A stretch of DNA of 64,000 nucleotides from Maea johnstoni (GCA_963942565.1 OZ012686.1:14189214-14253213), one strand, 5' to 3'; counted from the first letter of the stretch, positions 1-12,522 are shown. Program-made: numbers and translations. Notes: generated by a model not told the origin, from the letters alone.

Positions 1-2470
1 AACGCTAAACACCAGGGAAACGCAGTCAAATTATACAGTGGTTCACCTTTTCAACGTATAGATGCTCGAATTTGTATTTAAGAGGGAGAAGAGGCAGAAT
101 TGATAATTCAGGTAGGGGTTTGACACAGTTCGTTCCCTGTGCAGTATTCATGTACAGTTTTAACAAGTAGATGTTCTCCCAAATTGAACTCCTCTATCAC
201 GGGTAGATACCCGAGAGATTGACAAGCCATGCATGGCTCAGTCTCTCTCTCTCTCTCTCTCTCTCTCGCTTCAATGTGTCAACATTCTTCCTCGGCCGGC
301 AGCATCTCGAAGCTTATCAGAGCATGGTCAACTACATTAGGGCTGTAAAGGTTATTCAGTACTGAACGCAGTAATGCATGCTCTCACAAGTAAATGACTT
401 GCAATGAAAAAGTTGTGCATCCGACTATAGACACAATGGCACTGTATGTCAGTGTATACCTATGTAATACAAGTTAATCCTTTTAGGGGTGTACCAGGTG
501 TTATGTGACAAAAGCAATAAAGGAAAGTGACCAGCGGTAAAGGGATATTGGATGAGCTTAATAGAGCTGAAGAAATTCCACCAGTTTACAAAACAGACGT
601 TTTGATTGGAAAAGGAAATTTGCAATTAGTAAGCTGAGCATGGGTACTGCCACCGCTCTTAGAAATTGTTTGCAATACACACTATAATCTCAAAGCAATT
701 GCACCTGCTCTGGTTTTCTAAGCTTAGCCCAGGAAGTTAACTGCAATACACATTATCTGGGCACAATAATGAGTACGAAACACAAACTGCTGTGAATGTG
801 AATTGTGCATGTCTCTATCTGTGAGGGAATATATCTGAGTGGGATACTCTGGAGGAGAATATGAGGTGTTGACTGTGTAACACAATACATGGACTGTGTT
901 GTTACTTTCGTGATTCCTTCAGTACTAGCAACCTCCCCTGTTATATCCATGCGATTGTAAGGTATTGGGGAAAGAGACCCAGCTATTCTGTACATCAAGT
1001 AGGTTTTTTACATTAATTAATACAACTCCTATACAAATTTCAAAATCCTCTTGAAAGTAGGTGGGAGCAAAGTGATCCTCAAAGACTTTCGTATATGCAG
1101 AAAATTTCAAAGTCTCAAAGTTTCAATGTCAAACCAGTTTCTATATCATAGTGCCCTCTAGCTATTAAATCCATTCCTTTCCTGATGAGGAATTGAGTAA
1201 AAAGTTCACACAAACTCTTTTCTGGTATCATTGTTGCATCCAAAAACTTGACAATTAGCGCTGTCATGATTCGTGCTCAAGTTTCCAGCTGTTCACTCAG
1301 CACTAGTCTTATCTGTCAAGTTGCTGCTCTGGAGGCAGTTGACCTGCTGTGTTGTCACTGACTAGGATCTAACCAACATTACTAAGTAGGCTCTCAAGGC
1401 ACAGACATGGCTCACCCATGAACTCACTTTCTAAAATTAGTATCTCAGTCAAATAGTAGAGTACAATTGTGATCAAGGTGTCCTAAGAAAGGTGATATTG
1501 AGCTCTATTACATATGTTGTTTGAATTTTCAAGGTACAATTACACTTTAAATGCAGGTTATTTAGCAGAAGGGGTTCTTTATGGAGATGCCGCTGTAAGG
1601 AGACTATGTAATATGGATTATATTGATATAGCATATGAATATGAAATTGCCACCTTTAGAACGATGACAAACATAAGAATCTGAAAAGAACTCAGAGAAG
1701 CCTTTGACCATTTTATTTGGAGGGAGAGGTTCATAAATAGCAGAAATGTAGAGAAACATATGCAGTCACCTAGCCAGTAGCAGCCCTACACACAGAGTCT
1801 TTCGCCATTTTGTAAAGATGTGACTTCAAGACCACACATAAACATATGACATTGTCAATCTATATGCAGCCGCCTTTTCACATGGACGCCACATGTGCTG
1901 AAACTATTACCATCTTCTGACCTGTGTGATAATCACAGGGATGTATTCACCACAGCAACAGCCACCCCTTTTTTCTTTAGGGTGTTCCTTACCATCTGAC
2001 ATGTTATATTTTGGTACTAGTAACTTTGGAGTTGAGAGTTCATCGATGTTCTGTTACTAAACAATACATGTAGGAAATGCTCATGCCTTAATACTGAGCT
2101 TGAAGGAGTCATACAATCTCACAGTATGTTATTAGTGTTGTACGATGTATTGTCATTCACAGAATGCAAGTGGGAAATAAATGAAGAAAGATTTCAAAAA
2201 ATAAAAAGAGAAGTGTCACAATATACAATCTCTTTTTCCATTTGCGAGGAACTTATATAAAGAGAAAAACAGTCTACATTAAACTTTTTCATTACCTGCA
2301 GTTGGTCATTTTGGCAAAATGTTAATCTCATCTACAAAATATATTGTCACAATTGTCCTGAGGTTTTTAAAAAGACATCAATATCATCTCGTTTTAATGG
2401 CATAGGCATAAGTACTCTTTTGAGGCTTTTAGATCATCCTGCCTCAAAATGTTATCTTTTCTATTTTAAG
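1..2470 (+). other. Intron 1 of transporter gene A (partial)
   Basis: No gene is seen here. The sequence is collinear with DNA downstream of exon 1 in gene C (from about 26165) and with the D intron (47947 onward), so it is the 3' part of intron 1 of gene A. It carries a short (CT)n tract at 241-267. The uninterrupted TAA at 518-520 and ACATT at 1376-1380 are the empty sites of the elements inserted in genes C and D. A small minus-strand frame at 753-998 has a counterpart in D only because the introns are paralogous. Confidence 0.75.
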
Positions 2471-4602
2471 GTTTAATGTTAAAATGGCTGGTTGACCATT
2501 TGACACATCGTGGAGTAGGCATACTTGGTGGGTTGCTGATGGCTGTTGGTTTTTTCACATCCGGATTTGCAGAACACATAGCTCATGTCTATATATCCTA
2601 CTCAATAGCAGGTAAACAAGTGATATCCCTTTATATACACGTTACCTCTTCTAAATGCCAATACATTTTCTTGGTATTGAGCATTGACTCTTTGGCTTCG
2701 GTATACATTTATCGGCTCCCAAAAATTCAAATTTCAAACCTTCAGTTAGAATGTTTGCACCAAAGTTTCAGAGCTGATGACAGCTAGAGGAGAAATATGG
2801 ACATCTCCTTCGGATGCAGCTATTATGCATATATATTTGTGTACCTTGTTTTGCGATGAACTGCTAAGGGAATGTGATTTACCATCAACTAGGATCTCCA
2901 TACTCACATAAGAAAATCCTCAAGCAATAATTTCAGACAAAGGTGAATTCCATCAGAACTTGATCCTCTAATCCATATTAAAAATATTATTTCAATTCAA
3001 GGCCCAGATTTTGGAGCGTTTGATCTAAATGGATTGAATTATGTTTTCAGGTATTGGCTTGATTTGTACACAGGGAGCTTTTTCTGCCATCGTTCCCTTG
3101 TACTTCGAAGATCTACAGTATTTTGTTCTCGGTGCTCAAGGCTTTGGAAAGGCTGTGGGAATGATGATCACCCCATTTTCCATGAAAGCTTTACTAGATA
3201 TGTATGGTTACACTGGTGCAAGCATATGTACAGCAGCCATTTGCCTTCAAATATGTGTGTGTGGTGCCCTCTTGAGACCAGCACGGAAACCAAACGAAAA
3301 TATCAAGGATCATTCAGGGCAGGCTGCAACTTCGGAAAATAGCATCAGACCAATCTCTTATATCAGTATGGAACACCAAGATGGCAAGACAAATTATGGC
3401 TTCGCCATTGCAAGGCTGTCAACTTCATCTGAAAGCTGCACCAACAAAACGTCAGATTCCACTAATACACATAAGGACTCTGATGCAGCTACTGCTACGA
3501 CATGTAGGTTCCCAACACTAGCCATGTTGGGTAACCTTACATTTGTACATTCTGCATTTGGTATATTATCCTGCTCAATAGTCCTTTCAACCTTTGAAAC
3601 TCTCCTGTATTCACTTGCATTAGAGCGGGGAATCCCACGTGATGATATTCTCCAATTCCTTACGTATGTGGCCATTGCAGATCTCATTTGCAGACCTTCA
3701 ATAGGTACCATGATTGACATTCCAAGATTGAAGCCTTTTGCTGGATACATCTACGCCTTGTTTATCATAATCAGTGGGTTATCTAATGCTCTTCTATGGT
3801 TTGCTACCAGCTTGCCTTGGTTTATAATCTTAGATTCAATTTATCAGGCTGTAAAAGGAACACTAATGGTTCAGATTCCTGGACTAATGACCCATCTCTT
3901 TGGGATGGAAAGACTTCTTCCCAGTCTTGGAATGTCATTTGTATTCATGGGCGTAGGAATGCTAATTGGACCAATTCTAGCTGGTAAGTTGTATGTGTAT
4001 CTTGGGTTTCAGAATTAAAAAATGATGGCCATTCAGGTTATATAGCAACAGAACAAATTTCATAAATTTTCATAAAAGTAAAAGACACTTCTAATGCCAC
4101 TTTTTAAAAATATCTAAATTATATTGTTCAAGTAGTGTTGAGTTGTTTTAGATGACAAGATAAACTTCTTCATTGCCTTTCATATCACAGTCGTTCATAT
4201 AAAACGCAATACTTTTGCATTTTTGAGTGTTTTAAATATTGCCAATTTGTCAAGAAAGACTGCTGTAAATTTTTGACATTTGATTTCATAAAAATATTTT
4301 ACCTTAACGTAAATGCTCACTTTAGTTGTTTTGGAAATTACATTGAAGCTTTTTATTTTACAAGAAATTACGTCATCAATAATCTCTCATCTTTTACAAT
4401 TACAGGTGCAATGACTGACAGATTCGGTACATATGCAGCAGGCTTTGCCCTGAATGGAAGTATTGGGATTTTAGGTGGCAGTCTCTTTGTACTCCGTTTA
4501 CTGTGTAGGAAAAATAAAGCTAAACAAACATATACTATACCAAATCCAATTAATGCAAGTAGTTTAGGTGGCCACTATAGACGGGATTCTATGGTTCTCT
4601 GA
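2471..4602 (+). CDS. Monocarboxylate transporter-like MFS gene A, 5' end outside window
   Basis: Probable plasma-membrane carrier of the MCT/SLC16 family, which typically moves monocarboxylates or related solutes; the substrate cannot be read from sequence. Exons are 2471-2611, 3051-3983 and 4406-4602, all with AG/GT borders and phase-1 junctions. Exon 1 (start codon and TM1) lies left of the window. Exon 2 gives TM2-TM4 (GGLLMAVGFFTSGF). Exon 3 gives TM4-TM11 with the MCT-type stretch CVCGALLRP after TM6, a Ser/Thr-rich central loop, the TM8 DLICRP motif (Asp and Arg four apart, as in MCTs) and HLFGMERLLPSLGM. Exon 4 gives TM12. The last exon runs into a Polinton: after PNPINA the frame continues into the element's terminal repeat, adding SSLGGHYRRDSMVL before a TGA at 4600-4602. 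Paralogues C and D stop right after TNA. The inserted element also separates the gene from its old 3' UTR. Confidence 0.88.
4552..4557. repeat. Left target-site duplication of Polinton (AATGCA)
   Basis: Six bases, AATGCA, directly left of the element; the partner at 13897-13902 reads AACGCA. Genes C and D have a single uninterrupted AACGCA followed by TGA at the matching place. A 6-bp duplication is the known Polinton habit. Confidence 0.88.
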
Positions 4603-4764
4603 GGGTATTGCATGTTTGCATGTTTGGTAGGGGTATTGTTTAGGGTGTTTAATTGGTATAATTGTTTAATTGGTCACTTAAGGTTGTATATTTGGGTTGT
4701 TTATGGTATAATTGTTTATTGGGTCCTTCTATGGTATCACCTTATTCTCTTGGAGTATTGTTTG
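4558..4764 (+). repeat. Left terminal inverted repeat of Polinton
   Basis: Reads AGTAGTTTAGGTGGCCAC at its outer end and matches the reverse complement of 13687-13896 over about 207 bases with few differences. Its first 45 bases are read as codons by gene A. Confidence 0.9.
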
Positions 4765-5019
4765 TTATTGAGGGATATAATTAGATTATTATATAATGGA
4801 TCCTAGCCATTATAATCACATTTTTTTTCCTTTTATAACTGATAGATAGATTCTGATTGGCCTTTACATTTACGTCACATGAACGTTCTTCATTCTTATT
4901 GGTTACAAATTTTGTTGTTATTGATTTTAGCTGCACTGATTGGCTTAATGTCATGTGACCTTTGCAAGCATTTCCTATTGGTTGGGATTCTTTTTTTTAT
5001 GTCTTATAAGCAAATCTAG

Positions 5020-6669
5020 ATGAGAGCAAATCATACAGCATTGGCTGACAATACTTCTTCCCTGCAACAGCGTTACACAGTTGAAGATAAATTGCAAAAC
5101 ATCATGGGTGATACTAAACCTTACTCACTTATCAGGGAGGCATACAACATTGCAAGTGGATCCCCAGCTCCACTGATGGAGAAGGCAACCAGTGATCTAG
5201 AAGAGGGCAGTGATGGCTTTGAGACACCAAAATCAACCAAGAAAGGAAGTGATATCAAGAGACAGAAACTACTCAAACGCATGTATGAGGTTGAATCGCA
5301 CTTCCCAGATACACCACCAAGGCGCATTGAAGACATACAAACCATTCCAATTTATCCTGATGCACCTAAGAAGAAAAAGGTAGCTGAATCTCGCTTACCT
5401 GCTGGAGAAGTAACAATTGAGAAGATTGACTTCAATGTGGATTTAACCCCGGATGATGATGATGATGAGATCCTTCAGGACGAACTAGCTGCCCAATCAG
5501 TGAAAGCAAAGGAGGAGGTGGAGGTGATTGATCTGACTGGCGAGGATGAGGATGATGACTACAATGAGAGCCTTGTTCCAACCACGGTGGACACACATGA
5601 TACGTCAGTTAACCAGACATCAGTAGATGACAAGACAATAACACTTCCAAAATATGCTATCAAGAACTTTGAATTCAAAGCACATCTTGGAAATGATAGG
5701 TATGTGACTATTTCTCATTTTGGAGAAGAAAGCCGAATCAGTATCAGACAGTACAAGTGCCGTACAGATTACCCTGATGTTGTGTATCCTGTCTATCCAG
5801 GTGTGTCTCTACGTGAATCATAATGGAAATTGCTGGTGAGCGAGATGGAGGACATTAATGACTATGTGGGTGTTACCTGTGATCTTAAAAAATCACTCGG
5901 AAACAACCACTACATATACCTTGTTGAGTACAGGCACAAGAACTATATATGTATTCGTAGATTTAATGATTCTGGTGAACCAATCTTTGGTAAATATGGT
6001 ATCAATCTTAGAATCAGTGAGTGGGAAAAGCTATGTCATTTTACCTCATTTGTGAATGAATCACTTCAACGATTGCGAGAAAAAACTTATGTCAGTGGTA
6101 TCACAATAATTCAACTTCCTAGCAATGAATGTGCTTATCAGTTTTGTGTGTTGGAATCAGGGCTTCAGTTTACCAATCCATTTCGTGAAGCTCTTAAAGC
6201 ATACATTCACTATATAGAATCTGAATGTGAGGGTATTGGAAAACAGGATATTGTGGGTAGGAAGAAAAATGTAAGGGGTTCAGATGAAGAATGGATGATG
6301 ACTGTAAGTGTGTCACTACTAATGCAGTACCAGATCAGGAAGAAAGCTATGGCACATTGTATCGGTTGTAAAGAAGATCAACCAAATCAGCTAGCTCACT
6401 TTGATGGCTGCATGGAAGATTGGGAAGTTATGGTTGACCGATTTCACAGCAGTATCTTGTTTAATCTGGACATACCAGCATGTCTGAAAGTCTATGGATT
6501 GGCATGTAAAAAGAAAGGGTTTCCAGGTGATTTAGCTCTAGAAAGGTTCCTTGTCACTTACAAGTACAATGATTGTGAGATATATAGCCTTGTGAGAATG
6601 AATGATAATAGAGCTTATAAATTTGTTGAAACTGTAAAAGAGAGCCTGAGTGAACTTACACCGTTGTAA
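5020..6669 (+). pseudogene. PC4-like ssDNA-binding protein gene of Polinton (fossil, broken)
   Basis: The reading frames have an acidic, low-complexity N-terminal third (Asp/Glu runs near 5450-5560). Two regions follow that resemble the transcription coactivator PC4/p15 fold: one near 5650-5860 (GNDRYVTISHFGEESRISIR) and one near 5870-6060 (KYGINLRISEWEKL, as in PC4's KGISL...W). The C-terminal part has a Cys/His cluster (CIGCKEDQPNQLAHFDGC) that could bind zinc; similar clusters occur in other Polinton proteins as I remember them. PC4-like domains bind single-stranded DNA, so a role in replication or late transcription is an inference. The gene is broken about once. It lies just inside the left terminal repeat. 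It could instead be a captured host gene. Confidence 0.6.
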
Positions 6670-6720
6670 GGCCAGTGTAGTATTTTGGAAGGTCTGGGTA
6701 AACATGTAATGTATGTTTAA

Positions 6721-8311
6721 AGGACAATTACACCTTCAGGCTAATATATGCTGAGAACTTACTTTAGTATGTATACTTTACAGTCCCTGTTCACCTGAAT
6801 ACTGTTTGGCTTCCTTACCTCTGAAATTGCACTTAATTGCCAACCCCCAACCAGCCATTTAGCTCAAGACCATGGGAGCCATTGTATCCCACAATGCACT
6901 GCTACTCTACATCTGACAGGCAGTCCAGGCCAGAATAGTTGCACTTCCTGTATGTGCAGCACCCAGCATCACACATGAAACCATGACAACAATGTTGTGA
7001 AAATGGTGATTTGTGCTTTTTATTGGATGCTACAACAGATCTGACAGGGGAAAAGGAAAGGGAATTTCCGTTTTCTCCATTTCAAACCCAAAGATTAACC
7101 CAGAAAAGAAGGATTTAGCAGCAAGATGGCTATTCAAAATTGGGACAGAATGGACAATGAAAAACTAATCATTTAAGTGGAGCCCAAAGTGTTTGTCATG
7201 AACACTTTGAGGAATCTTGTTTTGAGGCTGAACTACAAACAAAACTTGGATTTAGGAGGTTTAAACACCCGAAACCTGGCGCAGTGCCTACAATATTCAA
7301 TTTTGATCCCACACAGAGCCATGTTCAACAAATGAGAAAAGAAAAGGGTCCAGAAGTGCTCACAAAAGGAGGCAATATCTGTTACATCAAATTGTTGGAA
7401 GACAATTTCTCTTTAAAGGGTACAATAAAATGGCTAAGAAAGGGAGAGGGATAAAAATACACTTAACATTTGTTATGGATAAGTTTGCTTCTGCCAAACC
7501 CCTTAATTTGCTGATTATTTATTCTATACCCTTAACATCAGAGTCATATAACTCATCCTTTTGATTGTTTGTCTGACAGCTGGGAAAGGTTTGTATCAAA
7601 TGACTTCCCTTAATAATTTTTAAATCCTAAAACTAGACTTGCAAACCCATCAGGGAAAGTGTTCCTTAGATTGACAGTACTAGCCAGGTCAATTGCATTA
7701 CATGACTGATTGATTAGTAGTTCCCCAGATTCACTTCCTGCAATGGTGATAGCAATCAACAATATTGTGCTGAGATGGCTGTTTCCTGAGCACCTGAAGT
7801 CCCCAGGGTGTTTTCAACTCTGGGAAGTGCTTGCAATTGTTGTAATCTACCCTACTTACTATATCCTGCCTTTTAACAACTACAATGTAAATCAGTACAA
7901 ACAAACAATAATTTACAATCAGTGTACTATCTGACTGTGGTCTAGAGCGATGAGAAGGGTAAGTATTTACTCTTACATCTTAAGCTTACAGAATCTAGTG
8001 TGTCCTTGTAAACTCAATAAATATGTCATATGATCTTTGTAAAATTCCTACTACTAGAAGAAACAGGACACAATGCATTTGGGCACACTCCTAGCCTTGT
8101 ATATGCAGATACTGGCTACTGCAGAGGTTGTGCAACTATTCTGTCATGAGCTAGTTTCAAAATGGCCGCCCCCAGATACATGGCAAAACATGACGTAAAA
8201 CAGCAATAAACTTTAAATGTGGAGGTGGGTGGTTGTGAGGTCTTGGATATGAGTAGAGTATACCCTAAGACACTATTTGGGCCCATGTTTTATTCATGGT
8301 GGAATTGTCCT
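6721..8311 (+). mobile_element. Kolobok-like DNA transposon nested in the Polinton
   Basis: Bounded by inverted repeats AGGACAATTACACC and GGTGGAATTGTCCT (13 of 14 match) and by the target tetramer TTAA on both sides (6717-6720, 8312-8315). Further inside, GCCAGAATAGTTGCA near 6930 is mirrored by TGCAACTATTCTGTC near 8130, so the inverted homology extends beyond the tips. TTAA targets together with a THAP domain are the known marks of the Kolobok superfamily. At 1.6 kb and with a ruined frame it is a decayed or internally shortened copy. piggyBac also uses TTAA, but it has no THAP domain. Confidence 0.75.
7003..7390 (+). pseudogene. THAP-domain relic of Kolobok transposase
   Basis: The frame from 7003 opens MVICAFY; one base later it continues GCYNRSDRGKGKGIS, the usual start of a THAP zinc finger (C...C). 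After stops and another shift comes SVCHEHFEESCFEAEL and then KPGAVPTIFNFDPTQ, the C-x-x-H pair and the AVPT motif that close a THAP domain. The C2CH zinc ligands are all visible but spread over more than one frame, so the gene is dead. No DDE catalytic domain is recognisable downstream to 8311. Confidence 0.75.
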
Positions 8312-8619
8312 TTAATAGATAAAATGTATTATACTGCAAGCGGTTTGCAAATACTTAGAGTGTGTACTATTGTATATTTGATGAGAAGACAATAAAAGAA
8401 GTAACTAACAAGATCATGTGTTTGTCATCATTTCTATGATTTTTTATGTATCTAAACCTTTAATAGTATGACTTGTATTAACACACCCCATTCATGAAAC
8501 ATACTGTGCTACTGTTAACATGGAATGTATAGGAGAGCCCCCAAGTATATTAAGAAATCTGCTGAAAACCTTAAAGTGTTTTTGTGTCTGCAACCACAGC
8601 ACAATTATCATAGAAAAAG

Positions 8620-9609
8620 GCCATGACGAAGAAGATGGACAAGTACCTCAAAGATCTTTACTACAATCCCTCTCTAAGTTCAAGTTTTGGGGGCGTAGAC
8701 CGGATAATGAAGCAAGTACGGAAGGAGGGAAAATTTGCTCTAAAAAGACATGATTTAGTTGAATGATTGAGGAGTCAAGAAACATACACTCTGCATAAAC
8801 CAATCCTTAAACACATTCAGAGAAATAAGACCATTGTGGCTGGTATAGACGATCAATGGCAGGCTGACTTAGTTGATCTGTCATCCTTAAAGAGGTACAA
8901 TAATGGTTATAAATATCTATAAACATGTATAGATATCTTCTCAAAGTTTGCTTGGATAATACCCTTGAAAAATAAATCAGGCAAATCAATCTGTGAGGCT
9001 TTCCAAATAATCTTCCAGGAAGGTAGAATACCTCATAAACTCCAAACTGATGATGGGACTGAATTTAAAAACAAAGAATTTCAGTCTTTGTTGAAAGAAT
9101 ATGATGTACATTTTTTCACTACAAAAAATGAAACTAAGGCAGCTGTAGTAGAACGTTTTAATAGGACTATTAAGACAAAAATGTGGAGATATTTCACCCA
9201 CAACAATACACATTGTTATATCAATGTATTGGAAATGCTTTTATCTTCATATAACAAAAGTTTTCATAGATCTATTGGAATGTCTCCTTTGAGTGTAAAC
9301 AGAGATAATGAACCTAAGGTATGGCAGAAACTCTATGGTCATAATGTGAATAGTGTCAGTTTTACATTTACCAAGGGTGATAAAGTCCGTATTAGTAAAG
9401 CCAAAAGAACTTTTGAAAAGGGTTATTTACCTAACTGGACAGAAGAAATATTTACAATTCATAAATGTATACCTAGACAACCACCAGTTTATACGATTCA
9501 AGATTACCATGGAAGCATCATAGAAGGTACATTTTATGCAGAGGAGCTACAGAAAGTCTATCAAGTCTATTGGCAAATGAACAATCACTATGTGGAGGGA
9601 AAAGCCTAG
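8620..9609 (+). pseudogene. Polinton retroviral-type integrase (fossil, broken)
   Basis: Integrase that inserts the element's DNA in the nucleus. Visible parts: an N-terminal stretch of the kind found in Polinton integrases (near 8660-8700), the rve core with DDQWQADLVDLSSL near 8850, the LQTDDGTEFKNKEFQ block near 9040 and the VVERFNRTIKTKMWRYF block near 9150, then a C-terminal region ending in AEELQKVYQ. The frame is broken at a few points. It lies on the strand opposite to the polymerase relic, and the two coding regions converge. Confidence 0.8.
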
Positions 9610-9619
9610 CAATAAGTCA

Positions 9620-10527
9620 AATTCACTCTTTGACTGCAAAATCTTAGAAATTTCATCCATAACCCTTTTACCAGTAAGTTCTGATAAATTCATAAATGGT
9701 AAACTTAAAGGTTTATCAAGTGCTGAATGCATTAAAACTAACCTGACCATACAATTACTACCCTCACCAGTTGTTATTTTTTTGATAACATGTTGAAGTA
9801 TTGTTTCAATCTTGAAACCTACCTCGGATACTGATTGTACTTTTTCATTCAGATCACTAACCTTGATTTCATAATCAAGACCCTTAACCCCAAACTTTTT
9901 TACCTTTCTCTCAGTTACCTTTTTCACCTGGACAAAATCGTCAGGTTTGAAGGAAAATTTCCCAACACATGTTAAAACAAATGTGTAATTACCATAGAGA
10001 TTGAAATTATTATTTTCAAAAAACCTATCTTCTATCCTATCCATTATATGTTCAGCGTCAAGAGTGGCCACAGCATCAAACGGCTGTACATAATGCTGGG
10101 GCCATTCAGGATGGAGAATTTCTAGCTTGATTAGATCATCAGCTTCATAGTTTTCTGTAGCCTTTTTTAGAATAAGTTTTATAACCTCAAAAAGGAGGGG
10201 TAAGGCTTCATGAGCATAATCATCAGAATCAGTTTGAGGTAGTTGCTCAATGTAAAATTGATGCTCCTCCCCAGTCCTACCTAACTCATTGATATACTCT
10301 TGGCGTGTGGTGTAATTAATATGGTGAGAAGGAGAAAAGGATTCATTACCTTCAACCATAGAAAGGACTTTTTCATCTTCATCTTTCCTTATCAGCTTTA
10401 CAGGTGGCATTTCATCCGATTTACACGATGCCGGTCGTTTCGAGTCATTCCCTTGATGACTGGGTCCTGGTTGTGGGGATGGCACCTGTAAATAGAGGTT
10501 TAAAAAGAAAATGTGAAACTTAAACAA
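9620..10527 (-). pseudogene. N-terminal part of Polinton protein-primed DNA polymerase B (fossil)
   Basis: A minus-strand frame of about 300 codons. Its latter half (LPFMNLSELTGKRVMDEISK and the following SKSEFDLLLGFSLHI) matches, as I remember the family, the region before the exonuclease domain of Polinton PolB proteins. The palm-domain motifs are not in this window, so only the N-terminal part is present. A splice-acceptor-like signal (TTTACAG) lies at its upstream side and a donor-like GTAAGT ends the RG-rich frame at 10762; introns have been reported in some Polinton genes. Assignment rests on remembered family pattern. Confidence 0.6.
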
Positions 10528-10761
10528 TCATAATGTCAATAATGTCAGTAATGATAATGATTATAATAACAGCAATACTAATGACAACAATGATAATGAC
10601 AGTAATGATAGTGATAATGATAATAACAGCAATAATAATACCACTAATAATAATAGTTATATAATAATAGTAATGGTAATAATAATTAAGTTAATAACTA
10701 TCACAATAATGATAGTAAGAAGGAGATAAAACCAAAGTTCATAAACCATCATTCAACTTAC

Positions 10762-11820
10762 AGAAGGGTGCCAATCAGGTGTCGGGTTTCTTGCACTCTC
10801 TGCCGCTCTATCAGATGTAGGAGGACTAGCACCCCTTCCAATTGCACCAATACGCATGGATGGGTCAGGATTCCTTCCTACAGAACTGCTAGGAAAAGGA
10901 AATCCTCTGCCTCTCCCAGCAGCCCCACCAGAAGTAGGTGCCCTCATGCCCCTTCCAATGGTACCACCACGCATGGGAGGGTCAGGATTCCTTCCTACAG
11001 AATTGCTAGGAACAGGAAATCCTCTGCCTCTCCCTGCAGTCCCACCAGAAGTAGATGCCCTCACACCCCTTGCAATGGCACCAATACGCATGGAAGGGTC
11101 AGGATTCCTTCCTACAGAACTGCTAGGAACAGGAAATCCTCTGCCTCTCCCAGCAGTCTCACCAGAAGTAGATGCCCTCACACCCCTTGCAATGGCACCA
11201 ATACGCATGGAAGGGTCAGGATTCCTTCCTACAGAACTGCTAGGAACAGAAAATCCTCTGCCTCTCCCAGCAGCCCCACCAGAAGTAGGTGCCCTCATGC
11301 CCCTTCCAATGGTACCACCATGCATGGGAGGGTCAGGATTCCTTCCTACAGAATTGCTAGGAACAGGAAATCCTCTACCTCTCCCAGCAGCCCCACCAGA
11401 AGTAGGTGCCCTCATACCCCTTCCAATGGCACCACCACGCATGGGAGGGTCAGGATTCCTTCCTACAGAATTGCTAGGAACAGGAAATCCTCTACCTCTC
11501 CCAGCAGCCCCACCAGAAGTAGGTGCCCTCATACCCCTTCCAATGGCACCACCACGCATGGGAGGGTCAGGATTCCTTCCTACAGAATTGCTAGGAACAG
11601 GAAATCCTCTACCTCTCCCTGCAGCCCCACCAGAAGTACGTGCCCTCACACCCCTTCCAATGGCACCACCACGCATGGGAGGGTCAGGATTCCTTCCTAC
11701 AGAACTGCTAGGAACAGGAAATCCTCTGCCTCTCCCTGCAGCCCCATTGGACATAGGTGCAGCATCACCCCCTACATGGTTATTTCCAGCTGCAGTATCC
11801 CCTTTTGGAGATGAGGTCTG
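10762..11820 (-). CDS. RG-rich tandem-repeat reading frame within Polinton
   Basis: A minus-strand open frame of about 350 codons made almost wholly of eight 39-residue repeats with the cores GRGRGFPVPSNSVGRNPDPP and GAIGRGMRAPTSGG. Arg-Gly-rich, disordered and basic, it would be expected to bind nucleic acid, which is inference. Acceptor-like CAG and donor-like GTAAGT signals flank it, so it may be an exon of the same minus-strand gene as the polymerase N-terminal part. It lies inside the Polinton, so it belongs to the fossil element, not to the host. The upstream continuation of the open frame (11830-12042) is only an (AAT)n tract. Confidence 0.5.
10830..11770 (-). repeat. Eight tandem 117-bp repeats (39 codons each)
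   Basis: The string TCAGGATTCCTTCCTACAGA recurs at 10865, 10982, 11099, 11216, 11333, 11450, 11567 and 11684, a constant step of 117. The length is a multiple of three, so the protein frame is kept. Copies fall into subtypes (PPMRGG versus PSMRIG), which shows past unequal exchange. Confidence 0.9.
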
Positions 11821-12159
11821 AAAAGATATGGAAGAAAAGACAATAATAGTAATAATAATAATAATGATAATAATAATAGTAATAATAAAGATAATAATAT
11901 CAATAATAATAATAACAATAATAATAATACCAATAACAGCACTATTAATGACAGCACTAATAACAATAATGATAATAATAATAATAATAATAATGATAAT
12001 AATAATAATAATAATTATAGTAATAATAATAATACATTTCATGTTACCATTATCTGTTTTTTAGTAGTAGCTGTACTGCTGTTAATTATATCGCTGGTAA
12101 AAATGAGTGTAAGTAAGACATATGAAGAAAGTAATCAAAGGAATGTATAGGGTACTTAC

Positions 12160-12486
12160 AATCAAAGGATTATCAGAACCAGCTAGGTCTTCTGCATCCC
12201 TATTACTGGTACAGAAATTTGTGTCCTCCCAGAAAGTATCATCTTGTTGATGAAGAAAGGTTACCTTAAAAATTACCAAAAAAGAAAATTTAGAGAATGA
12301 ATCACGTATAAATAATAAATAAAAAAAAAATGAAAAAAAAAATCAATAAAATAAATAGATAGTAATAAAAAATATACAATAAATTAATGACACAGGAATG
12401 CATATTTACAAAAGATACAAAATAAAACATTATTCTCAAAATAATACTATAATGAACAAATAAATAGAATAAAAATAATGAAATGA

Positions 12487-12522
<36 letters not shown>

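Noticed and set aside
753-998. Minus-strand 81-codon frame also present at 48705-48965
   Set aside because: The conservation follows from the paralogous introns; no family motif and no splice context.
3394-3750. Minus-strand frames opposite exon 3 of the transporters (also 53389-53781)
   Set aside because: Shadows of the conserved plus-strand coding exon.
10768-11821. Two plus-strand frames of over 300 codons opposite the RG-rich repeats
   Set aside because: They arise because the 117-bp unit has no stops in several frames. The minus frame has the RG composition and splice-like borders; the plus frames have no recognisable motif.
11772-12064. Ile-rich and Leu-rich frames
   Set aside because: Translation of (AAT)n DNA.
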